Source of the DNA: Flavobacteriaceae bacterium
GTDB taxonomy: Bacteria; Bacteroidota; Bacteroidia; Flavobacteriales; Flavobacteriaceae
Reading direction: 5' to 3'
NCBI GenBank assembly: GCA_016765375.1
Contig: JAESQB010000031.1
Span: 3,331-8,388 of the forward strand
Length of the DNA: 5,058 nt
Below are positions 1-5,058 of the stretch, piece by piece. Positions within the stretch are counted from its first letter, which is position 1. Every line of letters begins with the position of its first letter. Made by a program: the position numbers and the translations under genes. Under the pieces are notes generated by a model. It did not search any database, was not told the origin of the DNA, and saw only the letters and a program-made list of their open reading frames with translations.

Positions 1-432
1 CTTATTGAGGAAAAGAAAAAAGCAGATGCCCCTATTTACACCTACGAAAACTTACCTGTCCAAAAGGGGAAAGGTCGTTTTGGTCCTTTTCTCAAGTGGA
101 ATAACATGTTTATTAATATCAATAAAAAATACGATTATGACAATTTATCGGATGCCGATATTGTTGAACTCATTGAGGCTAAGAAACAAAAGGAGATAGA
201 TAAATTAATTAATGAATGGCCTGAAGAAGGTATTAGAATTGAAAAAGCCAGATGGGGTAGGTTTAATATTTTAAAAGGAAAAATAAAAATTGAGTTGCCC
301 AAAACCACTGAAGCTGATAAAATAACGTTAAAGCAAGCTCAAGAATTAATAGCAGAAAAAAGCCCTAAAAAAGGCAAAGCAAAAAAGACCCTTCGGCCAA
401 AAGCTCAGGGCAAGACCACTAAAAAGAAATAA
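1..432 (+). CDS. topA: DNA topoisomerase I (type IA), C-terminal end only (5' truncated by window)
   Basis: The reading frame is open from the first base to the TAA at 430-432, giving the last 143 residues of a longer protein. TopA relaxes negatively supercoiled DNA in the cytoplasm; its catalytic core, with the active-site Tyr, lies upstream of the window. What is visible are two copies of the small C-terminal DNA-binding repeat typical of bacterial TopA. The first (about residues 22-62 of the fragment) is centred on GKGRFGPFLKW and the second (about 79-120) on KARWGRFNILKG. Each is followed by a short helix ending ELIEAK or ELIAEK. A flexible Lys-rich tail (about 121-143, ending TTKKK) follows and probably binds DNA nonspecifically. 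The ATG at 106 is internal to this frame and is not the start. The next gene begins three bases after the stop, suggesting co-transcription. The family call rests on the repeat pattern and tail; the catalytic domain is not visible. Confidence 0.88.
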   Translation, partial: LIEEKKKADAPIYTYENLPVQKGKGRFGPFLKWNNMFININKKYDYDNLSDADIVELIEAKKQKEIDKLINEWPEEGIRIEKARWGRFNILKGKIKIELPKTTEADKITLKQAQELIAEKSPKKGKAKKTLRPKAQGKTTKKK

Positions 433-435
433 TTA

Positions 436-1599
436 ATGATTGACTTTTTTCGTCCACTTAGTCAAGACGTGATAGCCCATCTCGAGAGTTTGCCCGAGTC
501 TGTATTAGGTAATTCGATGAGGTTGCACACTGAAGAAGAAGGTTTTCCCGATTTGGATGAAGTGAAAATGGTTGTCTTTGGCGTAAAGGAAATTAGAAAA
601 AAAGTTGATCATAATGGCGTGCCTCCAAACTTTGATGCTATTAGAAAAGCATTTTACGGCCTTTATCCTGGAAATTGGGAGCATACCCTTGCCGATATTG
701 GCGATATAAATCCGGGAAATAGCGTAGAAGACACCTATTTCGCTTTAAGTTCAGTAGTGACCACCCTTTTAAAAAAGAAGCTTATCCCCATAATTTTAGG
801 AGGAAGTCAGGATCTGGTCTATGCCAATTACCGTGCCTATGATTATTTTGATCGCATGGTGAATTTAGTGAACATAGATTCTAAGTTTGATATTGGCAAT
901 GCCGAAGAGACTTTACACAACAATTCTTATGTTGGAAAAATAGTGGTCGAAAAACCCTTTAATTTGTTTAACTATAGCAATATAGGCTATCAAAGCTATT
1001 TTAATCATCCGGATGAAATAGCACTGGTTGAAAAACTTTATTTTGACAGTTATAGGCTGGGCGAGGTGGTTAATGATATTACACTTGTTGAACCCATTAT
1101 TAGAGATGCCGATTTGGTAAGTTTAGATATTGGTGCAATAAAAGGTTCAGAATTAAGTTATAATAAAACAAGATCTCCTAACGGTTTTGACGGGAGAGAA
1201 ATTTGTGCCATTGCACGTTATTCGGGTATTAGTAATAGGGTAAGTTCTTTTGGGATATACGAATTAGAAGATTATACTGAAACCGAAAATGCAGCGTTGT
1301 TAATTGCACAAATCCTTTGGTATTTTATTGAAGGGGTGAATTACAGAATAGACGACGGCGATATGTCGGTTACCGATGAGTTCGTGACCTATAAGGTTTT
1401 GATCGAGGAAGAAGTGCTCTTCTTTAAAAAAAGTTTAAAAACAGAACGTTGGTGGATAGAAATACCCTTTATACGTTCTTTAAATAATAAATTAAAAAGT
1501 TGGACGTTATTGCCTTGTTCGCATCAAGATTATATAGACGCCTGTAATCAAGAAATACCGGAACGGTGGTATAAGGCAAGACGAAAAAATGAAATTTAA
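436..1599 (+). CDS. Ureohydrolase (arginase/formimidoylglutamase) family protein with degenerate metal site
   Basis: This 387-residue protein has the arginase/agmatinase/formimidoylglutamase fold, whose active members hydrolyse guanidino-type bonds using two Mn ions. The family landmarks are recognisable: PIILGGSQD (about 118-126) at the GGDH position, VNIDSKFD (145-152) at the DAHxD position, SLDIGAIKG (229-237) at the SxDxDxxDP position, and the late NGFDGRE and FGIYELED stretches (249-280). Several metal ligands are changed: the GGDH His is Gln125, the DAH His is Lys150, and the second Asp of SxDxD is Gly233. Asp148, Asp152 and Asp231 remain. Databases probably name such proteins arginase or formimidoylglutamase, but by its residues catalysis is doubtful. 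It is somewhat longer than typical arginases (about 300 residues), with extra sequence at both ends, including a C-terminal Trp- and Lys-rich segment. The start at 436 is supported by the immediate MIDFFRPLS beginning and the 3-bp gap from topA. No signal peptide or membrane segment is seen, so it is likely cytoplasmic. Its function is unknown. Confidence 0.85.
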   Translation: MIDFFRPLSQDVIAHLESLPESVLGNSMRLHTEEEGFPDLDEVKMVVFGVKEIRKKVDHNGVPPNFDAIRKAFYGLYPGNWEHTLADIGDINPGNSVEDTYFALSSVVTTLLKKKLIPIILGGSQDLVYANYRAYDYFDRMVNLVNIDSKFDIGNAEETLHNNSYVGKIVVEKPFNLFNYSNIGYQSYFNHPDEIALVEKLYFDSYRLGEVVNDITLVEPIIRDADLVSLDIGAIKGSELSYNKTRSPNGFDGREICAIARYSGISNRVSSFGIYELEDYTETENAALLIAQILWYFIEGVNYRIDDGDMSVTDEFVTYKVLIEEEVLFFKKSLKTERWWIEIPFIRSLNNKLKSWTLLPCSHQDYIDACNQEIPERWYKARRKNEI

Positions 1600-1657
1600 A
1601 TTAGTTTAAAAATATTGGCTTATAGAATTGTATAAATTCAAGAAACCTAAAATATAG

Positions 1658-1697
1658 TATAAATTTAATAAAAGAGTTGTTTATTTTAAAATTTATA
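1658..1697. repeat. AT-only inverted repeat upstream of gldK
   Basis: Two arms can pair: TATAAATTT (1658-1666) with AAATTTATA (1689-1697), and AATAAA (1667-1672) with TTTATT (1680-1685). That makes 15 pairs, with a 3-base bulge (1686-1688) and the loop AGAGTTG (1673-1679). Every pair is A-T, so an RNA hairpin would be only marginally stable and chance is plausible in such AT-rich DNA. It overlaps the candidate -33 element, so it could be a protein-binding site or a weak terminator. Confidence 0.3.
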
Positions 1698-1707
1698 AAT
1701 AGGTTTA
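1677..1707 (+). promoter_or_regulatory. Candidate Bacteroidota-type promoter for gldK
   Basis: Primary sigma promoters in Bacteroidota use a TTG/TTTG box near -33 and TAnnTTTG near -7. Here TTG (1677-1679) is followed after 20 bases by TAGGTTTA (1700-1707), which matches the -7 consensus at every fixed position except the last. Spacing is within the usual range. Transcription would begin near 1713, leaving a leader of about 30 bases before the gldK ATG at 1743. The match is imperfect and the background is AT-rich, so this is a hypothesis. Confidence 0.33.
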
Positions 1708-1742
1708 TAGCCTTTAAATAAAGAAAAATTAACCCAATATCT

Positions 1743-3119
1743 ATGAAGAAGTTTTTTGTATTAATAGCAGTTTTTGCTTTCTTAGTTAGCTGTAACAAAT
1801 CAAGCAACAGGGGCGAGTTAAAAGGTGCTAAGGGGAAAAAATGGCATCCCGAAAAACCTTATGGTATGACCTTAGTTGAAGGGGGCGCTTTTATCATGGG
1901 TAAATCCGATGATGATATTGTTGCCGTTAATGATGCGCCTACTCGAACCGTTACGGTTCGTTCATTTTATATGGATGAAACCGAAATTACCAATGCCGAG
2001 TACCGTCAGTTTGTAGAATGGGTTCGCGATTCAACCCTACGTTTAAAACTAGCTATTCTTGCCGATGAAGTTGGAGCCAAAACCGATGAAGATGGGATAG
2101 GACAATTCGCCTTTCTCGATCAGGAAGAAGAAGAAATGACCGCCTATGAAAAATACATGAATGACAATTACTTTGGCATGGGCGAAGATTTTTACGAAGG
2201 CCGAAAAATTAATAAAGATGTCGATTTAATTTGGGACACCTCAGAATTTCCAGACGAGTATTATACCGAGGTGATGGATTCTATGTATATCCCTATGGAA
2301 GAGGCCTATAATGGCATACGTACAATTGATGTAAGTAAGCTTAAATTTAGATATACCCAGATGGATGTGCAAGCCGCATCTAGAAATAGAAACAAAAGAC
2401 GAAAAGACTTTATCACTAACGAGATCGTTAATATATATCCCGATACAACAGTTTGGATTAGAGATTTTAACTATTCCTATAACGAGCCCATGCACAACGA
2501 TTATTTTTGGCATGATGCTTATGGCGAGTATCCTGTAGTGGGTGTAAATTGGAATCAAGCCAAAGCATTTTGCGCTTGGAGAACCATGTATAAAAACGCC
2601 TATCAGAAATCTAGAAATCGCCAGTATGTCAACGGATTTAGACTGCCTAGTGAGGCAGAATGGGAATATGCAGCAAGAGGTGGTTTGGACGGTGCTACTT
2701 TTCCTTGGGGAGGGCCTTATATTAAAAACGACAGAGGGTGCTTTTTAGCAAACTTTAAACCTCTTCGTGGTGATTATGCAGCCGATCAGGCTTTATATAC
2801 CGTAGAGGCCGATGCCTATGATCCTAATGACTATAATTTATACAATATGGCCGGTAATGTTGCCGAATGGGTAGATGCCTCTTACGACATTTCTTCCTAT
2901 GAATATATTTCTACCATGAATCCCAGCGCAAACGATGCGACTAATTTGCGTAAAGTGGTGCGTGGTGGATCCTGGAAAGATGTGGTGTACTTTCTGCAAG
3001 TGAGTTCACGCGATTATGAATATGCAGATTCGGCACGTAGTTATATAGGTTTCAGAACCGTACAAGACTATATGGGAACCGATGTAACACTTAATAAACG
3101 TCTTGGTAGCGCAAGATAG
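1743..3119 (+). CDS. gldK: GldK, T9SS/gliding outer-membrane lipoprotein with FGE-like fold
   Basis: GldK (PorK in Porphyromonas) forms, with GldN, the periplasmic ring under the outer membrane that links the GldLM motor to the T9SS translocon. The 458-residue product begins with a lipoprotein signal: MKK, a hydrophobic stretch, then the lipobox LVSC with Cys17 as the lipidated residue. The following residues (NKSSNRGE) lack the acidic surface-export signal of Bacteroidota lipoproteins, fitting a periplasm-facing location. The rest is an FGE-sulfatase (sulfatase-modifying factor) domain: GGAFIMG (47-53), DETEITNAEYRQFV (78-91), PVVGVNWNQAKAFCAW (264-279), GFRLPSEAEWEYAARGG (298-314), FPWG (320-323), NMAGNVAEWV (368-377), VVRGGSW (405-411) and YIGFRTV (434-440). 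About 170 residues between positions 92 and 263 are inserted into the fold. The catalytic Cys positions of true FGE are not Cys here (Asp413 and Leu418), so it is probably structural. GldJ is a related paralogue, but adjacency to gldL identifies this as GldK. The lipoprotein signal supports the ATG at 1743; no Shine-Dalgarno is visible. Confidence 0.96.
   Translation: MKKFFVLIAVFAFLVSCNKSSNRGELKGAKGKKWHPEKPYGMTLVEGGAFIMGKSDDDIVAVNDAPTRTVTVRSFYMDETEITNAEYRQFVEWVRDSTLRLKLAILADEVGAKTDEDGIGQFAFLDQEEEEMTAYEKYMNDNYFGMGEDFYEGRKINKDVDLIWDTSEFPDEYYTEVMDSMYIPMEEAYNGIRTIDVSKLKFRYTQMDVQAASRNRNKRRKDFITNEIVNIYPDTTVWIRDFNYSYNEPMHNDYFWHDAYGEYPVVGVNWNQAKAFCAWRTMYKNAYQKSRNRQYVNGFRLPSEAEWEYAARGGLDGATFPWGGPYIKNDRGCFLANFKPLRGDYAADQALYTVEADAYDPNDYNLYNMAGNVAEWVDASYDISSYEYISTMNPSANDATNLRKVVRGGSWKDVVYFLQVSSRDYEYADSARSYIGFRTVQDYMGTDVTLNKRLGSAR
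1944..1960. repeat. Perfect 8-bp-arm palindrome inside gldK
   Basis: CGAACCGT (1944-1951) and ACGGTTCG (1953-1960) are exact reverse complements around a single T. In RNA this allows a 7-bp stem with a UUA loop, among the more GC-containing stems seen in this AT-rich window. It encodes the Arg-Thr-Val-Thr-Val-Arg segment (about residues 68-73), which leads into the conserved SFYMDETEITN motif of the FGE fold, so protein constraint may explain part of it. No role is known. Confidence 0.45.
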
Positions 3120-3165
3120 ATAACGAATTAGTTTAAAGTATTAATTTTAATAACCAAAAAAAAAA
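3120..3165 (+). promoter_or_regulatory. gldK-gldL spacer with A-tract leader of gldL
   Basis: The 46-bp gap contains no Shine-Dalgarno sequence. It ends in an uninterrupted A-tract (3156-3165) that runs directly into the gldL ATG, giving 11 consecutive A including the start codon. A-rich, unstructured leaders are a known feature of efficient translation in Bacteroidota, so this probably acts as the initiation region of gldL. No terminator is visible, which supports gldK-gldL co-transcription. Confidence 0.5.
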
Positions 3166-3825
3166 ATGGCACAAACTAGAACATCAAAAAGATTATTTAA
3201 CATGGCATATGGCCTTGGGGCTTCAGTAGTAATTATGGGTGCCCTGTTTAAAATTCTTCACTGGGAAATTAATTTGGGGATCCTTATATTAGACGGTGCC
3301 TTATTATTAGCCATTGGTTTAATTACCGAAGCTATTATTTTTGCCATCTCGGCCTTCGAACCTGTTGAAGACGATTTAGACTGGGCTTTGGTTTATCCGG
3401 AATTGGCTGGAGGCAGACCCGGAGATAAAAAACAAAAAGCATTAGACGCTCAAGGCATGCTTTCTATAAAATTAGACGAAATGCTCTCATCAGCTAAAGT
3501 AGACGTAAGCCTTATGGAGAGCCTGGGCAGTGGCATTCGCTCGTTTGATGCTGCTGCAAACGGAATTGCTCCTACTTCAGAGGCGATGAACGCTACAAAA
3601 CGTTATGGCGAAGAGTTGACCCTGGCAGCAGCACAAATGGAATCTCTAAACAGCTTGTATAAAGTACAGTTGGAGGCTACCGGTAGACAAAACGAAGCCA
3701 ACCATGCTGTGGCCGACAATACCGATAAACTCAAAGAACAACTGTTGAGTCTATCCACAAACCTCTCTTCTTTAAACGGGGTTTATGGTGGCATGTTAAC
3801 GGCTATGAACAACAACAAAAACTAA
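3166..3825 (+). CDS. gldL: GldL, inner-membrane stator protein of the T9SS/gliding rotary motor
   Basis: GldL (PorL homologue) forms the cytoplasmic-membrane pentamer that surrounds the GldM transmembrane helices and uses the proton gradient to drive T9SS export and gliding. The 219-residue product starts with a short basic end (Arg5, Lys8, Arg9) and has two membrane helices at about 12-31 (MAYGLGASVVIMGALFKIL) and 37-62, joined by a very short periplasmic turn (HWEIN). The signature GLITEAIIFAISAFEP (51-66) carries Glu55, which by spacing corresponds to the helix-2 glutamate implicated in proton use in Flavobacterium GldL, and Glu65 ten residues later at the helix end. Lys29, His32 and Glu34 at the end of helix 1 are further charged residues of the kind reported as functional. 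From about 67 on the protein is cytoplasmic, largely helical and rich in Ala, Leu, Ser, Asn and Glu, probably coiled coil (about 140-205). Length is usual for the family. It lies 46 bp after gldK and 41 bp before gldM, in one apparent operon. Confidence 0.96.
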   Translation: MAQTRTSKRLFNMAYGLGASVVIMGALFKILHWEINLGILILDGALLLAIGLITEAIIFAISAFEPVEDDLDWALVYPELAGGRPGDKKQKALDAQGMLSIKLDEMLSSAKVDVSLMESLGSGIRSFDAAANGIAPTSEAMNATKRYGEELTLAAAQMESLNSLYKVQLEATGRQNEANHAVADNTDKLKEQLLSLSTNLSSLNGVYGGMLTAMNNNKN

Positions 3826-3866
3826 TTGGTTTTTATTATATCAACCTCATTAAAAATTAATTAGAG

Positions 3867-5058
3867 ATGGCAGGAAAATTATCACCAAGGCAAAAAATGA
3901 TTAACCTTATGTATTTGGTTTTCATTGCAATGCTAGCCCTTAATATGTCTAAAGAAGTACTCTCGGCCTTTGGGTTGATGAACAAAAAATTAACCGCTGC
4001 AAATCAGGCAACTACAGAGCGGAATAATGCTTTTTTAGAGGGTTTGAATGCGAAAGTTTCAGATCAACCCGAAAAATATGGTCCCTTACAAGACAAAGCC
4101 ACTAAAATAAATGACATTTCAAACCAATTGGAAAATTATTTAGAAGGCCTTAAAACCAAAATGAAAAAGAAGGTTAAAGATACGACTGACTATGAAGTGA
4201 TGGACAAGCCAGATTATTTAGATCAGCTCTTTTTTAGAGGCGATAAGCTTAAACCGGGCGGCAAGGATTTTTTAGATCGTATAAATGCCTATAGAAACGA
4301 GATGGTAGCAATTTTAGGCGAAGATTATAAGGAAATTGCAAATTCGGTAAATGCTAACTTTGAAACCGAAACCGCAACCAATAGAAAGGGAAAAGAAGTG
4401 GAATGGATAAATTATCATTTCGAAGGTTTCCCGCTTATAGCTTCATTAACCAAGCTCACCCAAATGCAAACCGATATTAAAACCACCAAGAGTGAAGTAT
4501 TATCGGCCATGTTAGAAGGGCAGCTTACCTCTGATGTGTCTTTAAGTAATTACGAGGCCATAGTCATTCCTGATAAAACGGCTTTTTTTAGTAATGAAAA
4601 CTTTAAAGGAAGAGTTGTGTTGGGGCGTTTTGACAACACCCTATCTTTCGAAAACGTTATTGTTAATGGAAGAAAAATAACCGATTTGGAAAGAGGTCAA
4701 GTCCCTTCAAATTTCCCGGCAGGCAATGTTGGAACAAATGATATAAAAGGGGAGTTGCAATATATGGAAAATGGCGAATTAAAATCTATCAAGATAGAAA
4801 CTAAATATGCTGTTATACCTAAGCCTAATGAAGCAATTATTTCTGCCGATAAAATGAATGTGGTTTATCGCGGGGTACAAAACCCAATGTCCATTTCCAT
4901 TCCCGGAATTGCTAAAATAAACGCCAGTGCACAAGGCACATTAAAAGCAGCAAGTGGAGCAGGTAAATACACCATAAATGTGACCGCCTTTAAAGGACGC
5001 GAAATAAAAATTAATGCATCGGGAAGACTACCTGATGGAAAAAGTGTAAGTTTTAATA
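3867..5058 (+). CDS. gldM: GldM, T9SS/gliding motor shaft protein (3' truncated by window)
   Basis: GldM (PorM homologue) is anchored by one N-terminal transmembrane helix, which sits inside the GldL ring. It spans the periplasm as a dimer of four stacked domains reaching the GldK/GldN ring, and transmits rotation to the outer membrane. The ATG at 3867 opens a frame that stays open to the end of the window (397 codons plus one base). The N-terminus MAGKLSPRQKMINLMYLVFI is the hallmark of the family, with the transmembrane helix at about 12-28 and conserved Arg8 just before it. Residues about 35-225 form the helical first periplasmic domain, ending in the long helix around LTKLTQMQTDIKTTKSEVLS. 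Residues about 226-318 are the beta-rich second domain, and the third begins near IPKPNEAIISADKMNVVYRG (about 317). Family members are around 510-530 residues, so roughly three quarters is present; most of domain 3 and all of domain 4 lie beyond the window. gldN is expected downstream. The 41-bp leader after gldL shows no clear Shine-Dalgarno. Confidence 0.96.
   Translation, partial: MAGKLSPRQKMINLMYLVFIAMLALNMSKEVLSAFGLMNKKLTAANQATTERNNAFLEGLNAKVSDQPEKYGPLQDKATKINDISNQLENYLEGLKTKMKKKVKDTTDYEVMDKPDYLDQLFFRGDKLKPGGKDFLDRINAYRNEMVAILGEDYKEIANSVNANFETETATNRKGKEVEWINYHFEGFPLIASLTKLTQMQTDIKTTKSEVLSAMLEGQLTSDVSLSNYEAIVIPDKTAFFSNENFKGRVVLGRFDNTLSFENVIVNGRKITDLERGQVPSNFPAGNVGTNDIKGELQYMENGELKSIKIETKYAVIPKPNEAIISADKMNVVYRGVQNPMSISIPGIAKINASAQGTLKAASGAGKYTINVTAFKGREIKINASGRLPDGKSVSFN

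Larger units (their letters stand above)
1600..1742. other. AT-rich intergenic region upstream of gldK
   Basis: These 143 bp separate the ureohydrolase-like gene from gldK and are overwhelmingly A and T. I see no GC-rich stem followed by a T-run, so no convincing intrinsic terminator for the upstream genes. A 5-bp palindrome (GAATT...AATTC, 1625-1639) is too weak to call. The stretch holds an AT-only inverted repeat and a candidate promoter, both listed separately. A minus-strand reading frame running from the start of gldK across this gap looks like low-complexity chance sequence rather than a gene. Confidence 0.6.

Noticed and set aside
5..199. 64-codon + strand frame at the window start
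   Set aside because: It is in another frame from the clear topA C-terminus, its product has no recognisable pattern, and it is fully overlapped by the real gene.
436..1599. Calling this gene a functional formimidoylglutamase (hutG) or arginase
   Set aside because: The fold matches, but key metal-ligand His and Asp residues are substituted and no histidine- or arginine-catabolism neighbours are visible, so only the family is stated.
1625..1639. GAATT...AATTC as a terminator for the ureohydrolase-like gene
   Set aside because: A five-pair stem with only one G-C pair and no following T-run is too weak to act as an intrinsic terminator.
1601..1807. Minus-strand 68-codon frame across the gldK upstream gap
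   Set aside because: The product is low-complexity Phe/Ile/Leu/Lys/Asn sequence as expected from AT-rich DNA, and it overlaps the gldK signal-peptide coding region antisense.
2241..2558. Minus-strand 105-codon frame inside gldK
   Set aside because: It lies entirely antisense to a strongly supported conserved gene and has no recognisable domain; it is a shadow of gldK.
1743..3119. GldJ, or a true sulfatase-modifying enzyme
   Set aside because: The lipobox, the large insertion, the missing catalytic cysteines and the position directly before gldL and gldM identify GldK.

Overview
The window reads as chromosomal DNA from a member of the Bacteroidota, most likely class Flavobacteriia. The evidence is a near-complete gldK-gldL-gldM cluster (core of the type IX secretion system, T9SS, and gliding machinery, known only from this phylum), the AT-rich composition, A-rich leaders without Shine-Dalgarno sequences, and a candidate promoter of the Bacteroidota -33/-7 kind. 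All genes lie on the + strand.

Layout: (1) 1-432 is the 3' end of topA (DNA topoisomerase I), carrying C-terminal DNA-binding repeats and a Lys-rich tail. (2) 436-1599, three bases downstream, is a ureohydrolase (arginase/agmatinase/formimidoylglutamase) family protein in which about half of the usual Mn-binding ligands appear replaced, so it may be a pseudoenzyme. (3) 1600-1742 is a very AT-rich 143-bp gap with an AT-only inverted repeat and a possible gldK promoter, but no convincing terminator. (4) 1743-3119 is gldK, an outer-membrane lipoprotein with a formylglycine-generating-enzyme (FGE)-like fold. (5) 3166-3825 is gldL, the two-helix inner-membrane motor protein. (6) 3867 to the window end is gldM, cut off after 397 codons. 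gldN would be expected next.

How the genes work together: in the established model, GldL (five copies) surrounds the paired transmembrane helices of two GldM chains to form a proton-driven rotary motor in the inner membrane. The long periplasmic part of GldM carries the motion to the GldK/GldN ring under the outer membrane, which powers protein export through SprA and, in gliding species, movement of surface adhesins. GldK faces the periplasm from the outer membrane. The topA and ureohydrolase-like genes have no established part in this. The latter's position beside the motor genes, together with its degraded metal site, is the most curious point of the window.

I see no mobile elements, CRISPR arrays, tRNA or rRNA genes, and no sign of recent horizontal transfer. 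The region looks like conserved core chromosome rather than an undescribed accessory system.
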